Source: Colletes latitarsis (taxonomy: Eukaryota > Arthropoda > Insecta > Hymenoptera > Colletidae). From it: 64,000 nt of DNA. This document shows, one piece after another, positions 32,979 through 43,425 of the stretch (the stretch's first letter is position 1; each line of letters begins with the position of its first letter). The stretch covers positions 22,879,501-22,943,500 of the forward strand of contig NC_135137.1 in assembly GCF_051014445.1 (NCBI RefSeq), in the 5' to 3' direction. The translations under genes were made by a program, and so were the position numbers. Under the pieces are notes generated by a model. That model worked only from the letters and a program-made list of their open reading frames with translations, was not told the DNA's origin and made no database searches.

Positions 32979-34086
32979 TTAGGAAAATCCCGCTTGATAC
33001 CTACCTGGAAATCTGACTCGCCGGTAATTATTTAGATTACGGACGGTACCTCCGATTTCGGTGATTTTTGAATATGTTATAGAAATCAACATTTTAAACA
33101 ACTTTTTCCTATACATATAACCGCCGCTCGGCCTTAGTTTTCGAGATATTTTCGAAAACCTGTCGGAACTAATACATTAAATTCTGCCTAATCGTGTGCA
33201 TCCGTGTTACACTTCACGCGTTAGTATGCGATCGCCGCTTTTCTACTGTTTTGCAGGCAGCAGCACACCGACGGACACCAATACATATACACATATATAA
33301 CGGGTGGGCTTAAAAATAAAATTTAACTAATTTTACGATTTTACGATTTTTTATTTGAACCCGCGTGTACCGGCTGCCGTGAGGCAGCCGGGAATGGAAA
33401 ATAGCCTAACCTAACCTAATCTAATATTCCTAATCAATGAATTAGGTTGGGTTAGAGTCTAAGGTAATATTCTGGTCGCCTAACGGCGACCAGACATAAA
33501 CTTCGATTCAAAATCACTAAAATTAATTAAATTTGATTTTTAAGCCCACCCGTTATACTATATGTGTATATGGATTGGTGTCCGTCGGTGTGCTGCTGCC
33601 TGCAAAACAGTAGAAAAACGGCGATCGCTTACTAACGCGTAAGAGGTAACACGGATGCACACGGCAGGCAGAATTCAATGTATTAGTTCCGACAGGTTTT
33701 CGAAAATACCTCGAAAACTAAGGCCGAGCGGCGGTTATATGTATAGGAAAAAGTTGTTCAAAATGTTGATTTCTATAACATATTCAAAAATCATTGAAAT
33801 CGGAAGTACCGTCCGTAATCTAAATAATTACCGACTCGCCTACCGGATCGCGTGGTACCAGGTACCGCGCTGGGCACTGGAACAGGTAATAGTGAAGACT
33901 GCATTGTTGTTGCAGGACTTTGTGCTACGCGCGGTACTGTCTCGGCAATGGGAGGCATCGAGACCCTCACGGGTATTATCTGTGGCTGATCTGGTGATGT
34001 CGCGATTTCTTCCGCTATAGTATATGCTGGCTTAACTACACTATTCTTATTACCTATCTTAATAGTTATGACCTTATCGGACCTAC
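32979..34086 (-). pseudogene. Gypsy-E pol C-terminal tail, split
   Basis: From 34086 downwards the frame reads an integrase C-terminal segment (VVKPAYTIAEEI), a Pro/Ser-rich tail, then TRSGRRV. After the fold-back insert at 33023-33832 it continues with FPGRYQ to a stop at 32979-32981. The TRSGRRVRFP motif is shared with the end of Gypsy-D pol at 59.9 kb, so both are K02A2-like Gypsy elements. Upstream pol is cut off by Copia-2 at 34087. Confidence 0.75.
33023..33832. mobile_element. Fold-back element with exact 8-bp duplication
   Basis: An 810-bp near-perfect palindrome begins GGTAATTATTTAGATTACGG and ends with its reverse complement. It is flanked on both sides by GACTCGCC (33015-33022 and 33833-33840). 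Arms of about 300 bp are nearly identical. The loop holds CCTAACCTAACCTAAT and TTAGGTTGGGTTAG. The 8-bp duplication suggests hAT-type mobilisation. There is no coding capacity. Excision restores the Gypsy-E tail frame. A module from its arms (CATATAACCGCCGCTCG) recurs at 41330 and, diverged, at 40310. Confidence 0.85.
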
Positions 34087-34211
34087 TGTTGGTTTACAAT
34101 TTATAATAAAGTATATTTAATGAGTAACAATACGTAGTTATCGTGAAGAAAACGTCTTGGGAAACAACTGACTATCGCGCCCGACGGCGACCCCACACTC
34201 CTATATTCTAC
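34087..34211 (-). repeat. Copia-2 3' LTR (short)
   Basis: TGTAGAATATAGG...AAACCAACA on the minus strand, about 125 bp with TG...CA ends, between Gypsy-E pol and a polypurine run. This is short for a Copia LTR, so the distal boundary may be wrong. Confidence 0.5.
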
Positions 34212-34224
34212 AGAACCCCCCCTC
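34212..34224 (-). promoter_or_regulatory. Copia-2 polypurine tract
   Basis: GAGGGGGGGTTC on the minus strand precedes the LTR start and follows the end of the Copia-2 coding region. Confidence 0.65.
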
Positions 34225-34245
34225 GGAATGATATTCCTTGTACAT

Positions 34246-37166
34246 TCATTCCACACTAAACCGTTGAACTTTTAGTAACTCTCCTCGGTGTGCGTTGTGC
34301 ACTCTCGGACTTAATGATTTTGTTAATAGGTCTGCAACGTTCCGTGTTGTGTTTATACAGGGTGTTCGGCCACCATTGGGAAAAATTTTAATGGGGGATT
34401 CTAGAGGCCAAAATAAGACGAAAATCAAGAATACCAATTAGTTGATGGAGGCTTCGTTACAAAGTTATTAACGTTTAAAGTTCCGCCTGTAGAATAGCAA
34501 TCTGCGTACAGCTGCGTTCGCGCGGAAGGTTGCGGCAGGCCAGTGCTAGTGGTTCTCACGCAGCATGAAAAATTCTACTTACCGACGCTATCGACAGCCT
34601 TAGATGTTTGTCCACTTATGGAAATGCGAACACCTTACGTTGAATAAGATTCACCCTGTCTTATGAAAATCCAGAAGGGCATATCAAAACTCGCCTGACG
34701 AGATTTTCACAGAGAAAGGGTGAATGTCACTTCCGATACCATAACGTTGTGCACAAAAATCACCCACACGCGATCATACACGCCCCACAGTTGTCCACAC
34801 TGTCCGCAAGTATCCACAAAATAATGCTTTCAGGCACTAACCATTATGCAATTAAATGAACACGCACCGCGATTATGTTATTCGTGAGTAACTATGTGTA
34901 CGTGCACCGCGATTCTCCAGAATTACTTACGAATAGAACTGTTATTAATTTTTCAAATACACTTTAATTTAAAAATGTAAAAAGGAATTTAATAAGTATT
35001 CGCTGATTGTTTATATCACTGTATTTCTTACATGCTCGATAATACATAACTGAATGAAATATCTCTAAAATGAGTCGCGTGAACTGTCTTGACTGATTCT
35101 TTTTTACGACTGACTAGCTGGCCGAACACGTGCCAATGCTGCCCTTTGTCTCCACTGAGTGTAGAGTGCATGTGTTTGTGTGTATGTGTGTGTGTGAGAG
35201 AGAGAGATAAGCGAGGCGAGTGACGTAGAATCGGGGTCCTTTTCGGCATTTGTTTCTCAGAACCTCGTCGATCGATGGCACAGTCAGCTGCTAGTATCGT
35301 TACATTCTTCGACGTGAACGCAAATCGATGCGAAAATTTCATTTATCCTACGATTCCATTTTACATTTTTAAATTGTAGTGTATTTGAAAAATTAAGAAC
35401 ATTTCTATTCGTAAGTAACTCGGAACAAGCGTGGTGCACGTACACATAGTCACTCACGAATAACATAATCGCGGTGCGTGTTTATTTAATTGCATAGTGG
35501 TTAGTGCCTGAAAGGATTATTTGTGGATACTTGCGGACATTGTGGACGATCGTGGGGCGTGTATGATCGTGAGTGGGTGATTTTTGTGCACAACGTTATG
35601 GTATCGGAAGTGACATTCACCCTTTCTCTGTGAAAATCTCGTCGGGCGAGTTTTGATATGCCCTTCTGGATTTTCATAAGACAGGTTGAATCTTATTCAA
35701 CGTAAGGTGTTCGCATTTCCATAAGTGGACAAACATCTAAGGCTGTCGATAGCGTCGGTAAGTAGAATTTTTCATGCTGCGTGAGAACCACTAGCACTGG
35801 CCTGCCGCAACCTTCCGCGCGAACGCAGCTGTACGCAGATTGCCATTCTACAGGCGGAACTTTAAACGTTAATAACTTTGTAACGAAGCCTCCATCAACT
35901 AATTGGTATTCTTGATTTTCGTCTTATTTTGGCCTCTAGAATCGCTCATGTAAATTTTTCCCAGGGGTGGCCGAACACCCTGTATATTGCAATTTAATCG
36001 TCTTGTCCATTACTCTCTCTCTAACGAAGTGATGCTTTATTGAAATATGTTTCGTCCTGGATTTGTCTATATAGTTTTCAGCATGTGCGATGGCTGCCTG
36101 ACTGTCACTCCACAAAGTAATAGGTTGATTCGTATCCTGTAAGTTTAAAGACGTTAAAAACTGCTTAATCCAGGTTACCTCTCTTGTGCATTCGGCCATT
36201 GCCACATATTCGGCTTCCATGGTGCTCAATGCTATCACCGTCTGCTTGGTGCTTTTCCATACTATTGGTGTTCCGCTCATGGTGATGACATACCCAGTTG
36301 TGCTTCTTCTGGTTTTTGAATCGCTTGCCCAGTCAGCATCAGAATATGCAACTAGCGGCGCGTTTCAACGCGAGTAAGTTATTACCCTGTCCTTAGTGCC
36401 CTTCAAGTATCTAAGTATTCTTTTGGCAGCGTTCCAGTGTGTTTCATTAAAATGGGAACAATGTTGCGCTAGTTTTCCTATGGCAAAGGAAATGTCTGGC
36501 CTTGTCCTCTGTGATACGTATAATAGTCCTCCGATTAACTCTCTAAATGGTAGCTCTTTTCTGGGTTGTATTTCGCCCACCTCATTCAAGTAATCGGGCC
36601 GTACTTTCATCGGTGTAGCTACTTCTCTTGCATCCTGAAGTCCAAAACGCTTTAGTAATAAATTAATATATTCACTTTGAGACAGTGCCATTCCTCCATT
36701 CTTCAGTCGGTCAAATTTGACTCCCACCAAATTAGAAACTAGTCCCAGATACTTTGTTTCGAAATGTGATTCTAAGATTACTTTGACATGTTTGCTCATT
36801 TTTGTGTTTTCTGCGGCCACCAGGATGTCATCCACGTAAACAGCTAGTATCGCTAATCCCCAATCATTTCTTAATTCATATATGCATGGATCTACTGCAT
36901 TTCTGTTGAATCCTGCGTCCTTTAGTTTCCTGTCCAGGTGCTCGTTCCAACATCTACCGCTTTGTTTTAGTCCATATATTGACTTCTTGAGCTTGCAGTA
37001 TAATTTTTCACTATTCTTCTTTTCGAATCCCTTGGATTGTTTCATATATGTCTTTTCCTTGAGGTCACTGTGCAGGTATGTACTTTTTATGTCATATTGT
37101 TCTAGTTACCACCTATTTCTTACTGCGAGTGCCGTTAACAATCTTATTGTATCAAATCCTGACACA
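34246..37166 (-). pseudogene. Copia-2 pol: RT and RNase H, split by MITE 3
   Basis: The RT begins near 37166 with FDTIRLLTALAVRNRW, then a stop, then YDIKSTYLHSDL, KLKKSIYGLKQSGRCW and VYVDDILVAAE (YVDD intact). It continues with RPDISFAIGKLAQH and LRYLKGTKD. After a single TGA at 36365-36367, RNase H follows with YSDADWASD, ALSTMEAEYVA, WSDSQAAIAHA and HISIKHHFVRE. At 35984 MITE 3 interrupts, and the frame resumes at 34357 with TRNVADLLTKSLSP, the conserved Copia C-terminus. Integrase and gag are absent. The element is cut at 37167 by unrelated DNA. Confidence 0.9.
34358..35982. repeat. MITE copy 3: 1.6-kb palindrome in Copia-2
   Basis: It has the usual family ends (CAGGGTGTTCGG...CCGAACACCCTG) with TA on both sides, inserted in the Copia-2 RNase H. 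Unlike the other copies, its arms continue as one long inverted repeat (about 34358-34990 against 35350-35982) with an unrelated core. Shared arm blocks include CTGCGTTCGCGCGGAAGG, GTTCGCATTTCCATAAGTGG and CATAACGTTGTGCACAAAAA. The centre carries a GT/GA microsatellite (35165-35207). Confidence 0.88.
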
Positions 37167-37247
37167 GGTGTGTGGCGTCGCCTCCCATGCTCGCCACCAG
37201 AGGGGTCGCGCTCTCACAAGCGCTCGACCGACCTCTCAGTTGCTATA
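37167..37247. other. Unassigned segment between Copia-2 and mariner
   Basis: About 80 GC-rich bases contain GGGTCGCGCTCTC and CGCTCGACCGACC. They do not continue the Copia-2 frame. They may be the end of another element broken by the mariner insertion. Confidence 0.4.
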
Positions 37248-39038
37248 CAGGGTGGGGCAGTAACTATTAGCACCTCAGATATCTTGGAAACTATAAGTTT
37301 CACAGAAATATTTGCTAAAGTAAATTGCACAGTACGAAGGGCGCTATTGGGTGGCGATAATAGTTTTTTTGCAAGTGGAGGTACTTCGGACATTTCAAGG
37401 TCACATCCATTTTTTTTAATGGATCGGTATGTTTTTGCTTCCGTATCACGATAGAGGATCTTAAAACGAGTTCAACGACCTATTACACAAGGTCATCGAA
37501 GGTCATAGAAAGTAGAGAAAGGCGATAATACTTATGGTTTTGGTAGTAAATGAAACATACGTATTGTCAACAGTAGAGGAATGCGTAATGCTTACCGTTT
37601 ACTTCACTGAGAATAAACACTGCTTGAAGGACACTTTAATAGTTTGCAGAGTAAGATAAACATCATAAGATTAGTATCGATAAATCGGTCAATCCGGCAC
37701 GATGTATCCGTTTGAAGAGCAGCTTGATATGCTTCTTATTTATGGCGAATGCCAACAAAATTCTGTAAGGGCGAAAAACTTGTATGCTGAACGATATCCA
37801 CATCGGTCTCAGCCTTCGCGTCAAACATTTAAAAATGTGTATGATAAATTTAGGCAAACCGGTAGTTTAAGTGTTCGTAAAAGTGAACGCCAGGAACGAG
37901 TAATTAACGAAGAAATGGAAATCGGTGTGCTCGCTAGGTTGTCTAGAAATTCTCATATTAGTTGGCGACAAATTGAACTGGAATCTGGCATTAGTAGGAG
38001 GAGCGTACTTCGCATTTTGCACCGTCACATCACGTTAGTCTTCACCAAGAATTGCATGGGAACGACTTCATGAATCGCGTTGAGTTTTGTCGATGGGCTA
38101 TACGTCAGATTCAAAACAATGAGCTTTTTTTTAATACCGTCTTATTTACTGATCAAGCAACATTCACAAATCACGGGAATGTTAATTTGCATAACGTGCA
38201 TTTATGGGCAGCGGAAAATCCACATTGGCTGCGACAGGTTGAACATCAAAAACAATGGTCTGTGAATGTATGGTGCGATATCATAGGTGATCAAATTATT
38301 GGATCTTATTTTATCAATGGAAATTTGAATGGCAACGTCTATGCTAATTTTATTAAGGATACATTGGGTCTTTTGCCAGAAGAGTTACCTTTATTTACAC
38401 GACAAACCATGTGGTATCAACATGATGGATGCCCAGCACATTATTCATCGATTGCGCGAAGGGAACTCGATGAAAAATTTCGAATCCAATATCGTGGCCA
38501 GCTCGTTCACCAGACATAACACCTTTAGATTTCTTTCTATGGGGAACACTGAAAGAGAAAGTGTACAAAGAAGTAGCAACTACATCTCACGATATGCAAC
38601 AGCGAATTATTGCAGCCTGTGCATCAATAAGTTCTGACGCTGTAAGATTTGCAAGTCAATCAATCGTAAAAGGAATCCAACGGTGCATTGACAGTGATGG
38701 TCATCATTTCGAACACCTACTATAAACATGTTTCATTTACTACCAAAACCGTAAGTATTATCGCCTTTCTCTACTTTCTATGACCTTCGATGATCTTGTG
38801 TAATAGGTCGTTGAACTCGTTTTAAGATCCTCTATCGTGATACGGAAGCAAAAACATACCGATCCATTTAAAAAAATGGATGTGACCTTCAAATGTCCGA
38901 AGTACCTCCACCTACAAAAAAACTATTATCGCCACTCAATAGCGCCCTTCGTACTGTGCAATTTACTTTAGCAAACATTTCTGTGAAACTTATAGTTTCC
39001 AAGATATCTGAGGTGCTAATAGTTACTGCCCCACCCTG
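37248..39038 (+). mobile_element. Mariner-like element with ~311-bp inverted repeats
   Basis: The element starts CAGGGTGGGGCAGTAAC and ends with its reverse complement, with TA on both sides (37246-37247, 39039-39040). The inverted repeats extend about 311 bp (37248-37559, 38728-39038) with few differences, unusually long for the Tc1/mariner group. They enclose a single transposase gene. The arm similarity suggests recent activity. Confidence 0.9.
37702..38725 (+). pseudogene. Mariner-like transposase, two frameshifts
   Basis: The transposase would excise and insert the element at TA sites. The N-terminal helix-turn-helix region (MYPFEEQLDMLLIYGECQQN, FKNVYDKFRQTGSL) resembles the DUF4817-type domain of insect repeats. 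After a frameshift near 38050, the catalytic part reads FTDQATFTNHGNVN (first Asp), WSVNVWCDIIG and WYQHDGCPAHY (second Asp). A second frameshift near 38505 precedes SPDITPLDFFLWG (third Asp). It ends HHFEHLL before TAA 38723-38725. All three catalytic positions survive. Only two small indels break the gene, so it is nearly intact. Confidence 0.87.
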
Positions 39039-39040
39039 TA

Positions 39041-39364
39041 TATTCGCCTTGAGATAAACATCTGTTACTTCGTTTCATGTGTTACATTGATGACATTTGT
39101 CGCAGCATCACGTATGAAGCAATATTTATGAGTAGCAATAACCCTCGGGAATGGCATTTCAATGTATTCAGTTTCTCCTGTTGTAGTGCCTGCGTGTGTA
39201 ACATACGTCGGATCTTCTCTTGATGAAACTGCTAGATCTGATAGGGATGAAGTTATGGCGGCCATTGTATAACCACTACGCCCTTGCCAGGGTATGAATG
39301 GGAATGGAATGTCAGAATAGTTTTTAGGCGTTCTATTTTTCCATTTTCCCAGGGTCTCGTGCAA
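39041..39364 (-). pseudogene. Unidentified open frame at the edge of an inverted repeat
   Basis: A 99-codon minus-strand frame (39065-39364) reads HETLGKWKNRTPKNYSDIPF, IPWQGRSGYTMAAI and FPRVIATHKYCF. I do not recognise it. Its first third falls inside the inverted-repeat arm repeated at 41.7-41.85 kb, where the equivalent frame is broken. It may be a piece of an LTR element or a captured gene. Confidence that it is a real gene is low. Confidence 0.25.
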
Positions 39365-39600
39365 GCCAAATAGTCCTGTTAAAGAATTGGCGACCAGAGC
39401 CGTACGAGGCGTTTGTTTTCTTTCAAGGTCTCGCCTGGGCCTCGGACCACCCCAATCCGGGCCCGGCGAGCCTCTTGACTTTTATGACACTCTTTCGCTG
39501 TAGCTAAACTTTCCCTCGGCTAGATATTTTCCAGTTTCGTTTTTTCGTCTTTCTGTCCTATCTCTTTTTCTCTTCCTTCATTATTAGGTTAAGGAAATGT
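39255..39600. repeat. Left arm of a 2.6-kb inverted-repeat composite
   Basis: About 345 bp are reverse-complemented at 41510-41855. Shared blocks include CACTACGCCCTTGCCA, AATTGGCGACCAGAGCCGTA, CGGGCCCGGCGAGCCTCTTG and TTTAGCTACAGCGAAAGAG. The arm includes TTGGCGACCAGAGCC, which resembles a primer-binding-site region of a Gypsy or BEL element, so the arms may be derived from LTR ends. This is inference. Confidence 0.75.
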
Positions 39601-39842
39601 ATATATTGAAGGGAGGTTTTAAGAATGGCGCTCAGTCTGATGTAGACGTGTTCACGCTCAGTCCCAGTCCTGTTAAAGACGTGTTACGCAAAGACGTAGC
39701 CGCGTGCATAAAGTTCAGTATCGTTATAACCTTAACCTACGTATGGCTACGTTTGACTCACACCCGCGAATAAAGACATTAATAATTGTGGGGTAGATTG
39801 TCGGGTTTGTTATTTGACCCCCCCCCCCCCCCCCCCCAATTA
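39601..39842 (+). repeat. Probable LTR 3' part with primer-binding site
   Basis: TGCATAAAGTTCAGT (TATA-like box plus the insect initiator TCAGT) is followed by AATAAA at 39769-39774 and a C run. Then comes AATTGGTGGCCCCGACG, which looks like a tRNA primer-binding site just after an LTR end. No gag or pol follows. The fragment is plus-strand oriented. Confidence 0.4.
39818..39837. repeat. Poly-C tract, 20 nt
   Basis: Twenty consecutive C directly before the putative primer-binding site. Confidence 0.85.
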
Positions 39843-40003
39843 ATTGGTGGCCCCGACGTGATCAACGTCGTACAAACAGTTTTTGTGTACTCGGATGACG
39901 CTCGACGTGATTGTGACGGGACTTTACGCGTTACTTGGAAAAAAATACGAACTCGCGAAAAACTTCAGGTAATGCTGCGTGCAACTGTTACACCCTTGGA
40001 CAA

Positions 40004-40029
40004 AATGATAGCACATGTGTGCTATCATT
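40004..40029. repeat. Short perfect-arm palindrome
   Basis: AATGATAGCAC, a 4-nt ATGT loop and GTGCTATCATT. A related GATAGCACA occurs at about 40182. It could be the end of a decayed element. Nothing else in 40030-40943 is recognised apart from a diverged copy of the CCGCCACTCGGCCTTA module near 40312. Confidence 0.6.
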
Positions 40030-40943
40030 AAATTCTCATGGATAGAGTCGGAATCTCCCAAGTTTGGCGAATGGTATATAAACAGTATCTTGTAGTAGTA
40101 TAATATATGGTCTTAAAACTGTATCTCCGCTATTCCTCTTGTATTTATCAACAATAATTGTGAAATCCGGTCGTCGAAATGATAGCACACCAAGCATTTT
40201 GTTTTCATTCCTTAGGGTAATTATTTACTTTAGCGATTCCTCACCGATTTCGATGACTTTGAAATATGTTGTTAAGGTCACTGTTATGAAGATTTTTTCT
40301 TTATACATGTTACCGCCACTCGGCCTTAACGCGTGTCGTACACGTTAAACTAATTGAGCTAGCAAAAGGGCTCTGCATAATTCTAGCTACGAAAGGGTGG
40401 TTGATTTCAACGGAGCGACCCAATATTTCGCGCAAAGTGAGCGTACCGTGTACCATCCGTCCACGAGAAGAAGGCACAGCGTGTTTACATCCCCACTCTT
40501 GTTGCAGTCCGCTGGCTTGCCTACGGATCACAGGCAGGGATCGTTATTGGCCGAAGACGGTGACGAAGATCAACGACGAGTCGTAGCGAGACCGAATGAG
40601 ACAAAATAAAGGCAGCATCGGCGTAGTCTTCCAAGGGAAATGTTAGCTCTTAACGAACAGAATGATTTCCTTCCTGTTTAGATATTACCATTGATTCGAT
40701 AAGTTTCTCGTAACGAAAAAATGAGTTTAATTTAATATCTTTAATAATCATTAATATTTTGAAATTCATTTGTAATAAAAAGAATTAATTTGTGTTTAAG
40801 GGGGCTGGAGGTGGAATGACAACCCAACTAACTACCCTCAATTAGAAAGTTTATTTAGGGGTGTAGTCACACGTAGGTTTTTAATAATATTATACTTCGC
40901 ATTCTAACGGATTATGTTAGCAATGACTGTGTCTAACCGACTA

Positions 40944-41491
40944 AGTGTTCGGTAACTGGTGGTACAAGCGAAAAGGGGGTGATTCTACATGAAAAAATAA
41001 GTCTAAAATATAGAATAAAAATTTTTCATGTCAGGCTTTGTTTTCGAGAAAATCGACTTTGAAGTTTATGTTGATAAACACTTCAAGTGTCATTGAATTG
41101 TTTCTTAACTTAAACTTAAACTACAATAATACTCATCGAGAAAATCATCTATAGCGAGATCCGTTATAACAAGACATGGTTAAGTGCACGCATACCCGGT
41201 GAAAATTCAAAGTCGATTTTCTCGAAAACAACGCCTCACATGAAAAATTGTTATTCTATATTTTAGATTTATTTTTAGTAATTATTTAGAAAAGGGGGAG
41301 AAATTAACATTTTGAACAACTTTTTCCTATTCATATAACCGCCGCTCGACCTTAGTTCCCGAGATTTTCTTCAAGAAGATTGCTGCTACTACAGCAATAC
41401 TCCCCCCCCCCCCTCTTTTCTAAATAATTACCTTATTTTTTCATGTAGAGTCACCCCCTTTTCGCTTGTACCACCAGTTACCGAACACCCT
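40944..41491. repeat. Fold-back repeat with GTGTTCGG ends
   Basis: Outer ends AGTGTTCGGTAACTGGTGG and its reverse complement bound about 548 bp. Inside, GGTGATTCTACATGAAAAAA and its complement repeat. A second internal inverted pair uses TTTTCGAGAAAATCGACTTTG. It carries the CATATAACCGCCGCTCG module also found in the fold-back element at 33.0-33.8 kb. It has no coding capacity and ends in a C run (41402-41413) near its right side. Confidence 0.7.
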
Positions 41492-41509
41492 ATATATACG
41501 TCCTTACCC

Positions 41510-41855
41510 TAATAGAAAAGGGAGTGAAAAAGAGACAGAACAGAAAGACGGAAAAACGAAACTGGAAAATATCTAGCCGAGGGAAAGTTTAGCTACAGCG
41601 AAAGAGAGTCATAAAAGTCAAGAGGCTCGCCGGGCCCGGATTGGGGTGGTCCGAGGCTCAGGCGAGACCTTGAAAGAAAACAAACGCCTCGTACGGCTCT
41701 GGTCGCCAATTCTTTAACAGGACTATCTGGCTTGTACGAGACCCTGGGAAAATGGAAAAATAGAAAACTTAAAATTATCCTTGCATCCCATCCATTCCAT
41801 TCATATTATGGCAAGGGCGTAGTGATTATACAATGACCGCTACAGTATTTATTAA
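41510..41855. repeat. Right arm of the 2.6-kb inverted-repeat composite
   Basis: Reverse complement of 39255-39600 with small indels. The following segment to 42325 is AT-rich. Its minus strand encodes a Ser-rich frame (41983-42207, ending SDIDIADSAISESYDSTD) that I cannot assign. Confidence 0.75.
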
Positions 41856-42325
41856 AAATATTTCTGTCTAGATAAATTCTACTTAATTACAATTTACACA
41901 AAAAGTAATCACGTTAAGATTAGAACTGACATAACTTTTACGTTTCCTTACATTATAACTTCTCCGAGGAGCTGCTGTCGTTTCAATCGGTGGAATCGTA
42001 TGATTCCGATATTGCCGAATCAGCAATATCAATATCGCTTCTTTGATTTAATGTTAAATTTATTTTAATGCAAGTTTCGATAAACCATGATTGTGATAAT
42101 TGAGATACATCGTGCGGAAAATGTTGCTGCTTGGTTTGAGTTGGCGACAACGAACGACTCGAAGTTGCATCCCTATGAAACGTTAGACGGGACGTTTGGA
42201 AATTCAAGTGTTTAGGATAGCATGCAGGCCTGCACTCTTAAAGATAAACTTTGTATAATGAAAGCTTCCAAGACAGAATGCCAAAAGTCACCAATCTTCT
42301 GCGTGAGCTATAGTACCTATTTTTG

Positions 42326-43425
42326 CTAGTTGGTAGCAGCTTCTTCATTTCTTTGTATACCCATGTGCGAAGGGATCCAGACTGCCACCACCGTTTTACC
42401 TTCCTGAGTAATAAATTTGTATAGGTGCTGGATGTTGATAATTCTGGGATCGTCGGATTCTATATTGGTAATGGTTTTTAAAACACTTAATGAGTCGCTG
42501 AATATTAAAAACTTTGTTCCCACTGTAGAGGTAATATATCCATAAGTTTTTTCTAATGCGATGAGTTCTGCTGAGAAGATATTAAAGTTGTATGGTAACT
42601 TGTAATGTCTTTCATAATTTTTGGAGTAAAGAGCACATCCTACTCCAGTTGAAGATTTCGATCCGTCCGTGTATATACTATAGTAACCTTGGTATTTATT
42701 TGGGATTTTCTGCATGGCTCTTTGATAGACCAGGGGGGAGTTTTCGGCTTTTCCAAATTCGGTGCATTGGAAATCGACCAGAGGAATTTTTATTTCCCAA
42801 GATGGTGATGGGTTGGTTTGTTTTTTTGCAATATTTGGGAACTCGATTCTCAATTGTTTCAGATATGTATTGATCATATGACAAAATGGTTTTGGCCCTT
42901 TTGTTTTATTATACTCCTCGAATTTTCTTAAGGAAAGATTATTACGGTATGTCGAATATTCCGGTCTACTTTCTTTTGAGCACGCATAGCATAAACTTAG
43001 GTGTTTTCTGCGGTTACTTAAATTCGGCTCTCCAGTTTCGTATAATATACTATTAATAGGACTCGTGAAAAAGGCTCCACATGCAATGCTAAGCCCTGTA
43101 TTGTGGATAGTATTTATGATTGCAAGGGTTGCTGGTTTAGCTGAGTTGTAGACTATAGAACCGTAATCGATTTTGGACCTAACTAGAGCTCGATAGGATA
43201 AAAGGAGTGTTTTTTGGTCTGCTCCCCAATTCCTGTGGGCGATTATTTTCAGGATGTTTATTCTTTTCCTACATGCTTCTTTCAGATGTTCAAGGTGTGG
43301 TTTCCAAGTAAGTTTTTCATCAAAAATAAGACCTAATATTTTGGTTTCTGTAACTTGTTCCAGTTGGTGTTCTCCCAGATATAGTTTAACTGGATTTGTC
43401 AATAATCGCTTTTTGGAAAGAATAA
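42326..43425 (-). pseudogene. LINE-2 ORF2: RT thumb and RNase H
   Basis: From 43425 downwards: LSKKRLLTNPVKLYLG, TKILGLIFDEKLTWKPHLEH, RSKIDYGSIVY (thumb), then RNase H with YSIYTDGSKSSTGVGCALY, IFSAELIALEKTY, FLIFSDSLSVLKTI and VWIPSHMGIQRNEEA. The Asp, Glu and Asp of RNase H are all present. The frame ends at 42326 soon after the last RNase H block, so the C-terminal tail is missing. The upstream part of the same gene lies at 56083-57430, beyond a 12.7-kb Gypsy insertion that split the codon series between the SGSKTQ and LSKKRLL segments. Confidence 0.9.

Noticed and set aside
33401..33421. CCTAACCTAACCTAAT as a telomere or interstitial telomeric tract
   Set aside because: Only two to three units, inside the loop of a fold-back element. 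Too short to be a telomere.
35165..35207. GT/GA microsatellite as a regulatory element
   Set aside because: A simple repeat at the centre of a palindromic MITE, with nothing to support regulation.
36186..36377. Plus-strand frame antisense to Copia-2 RNase H
   Set aside because: It is the complement of a clear RNase H coding region.
39786..40031. Open frame with a poly-proline run
   Set aside because: The prolines are the translation of a 20-C homopolymer before a primer-site-like sequence. Not a credible gene.
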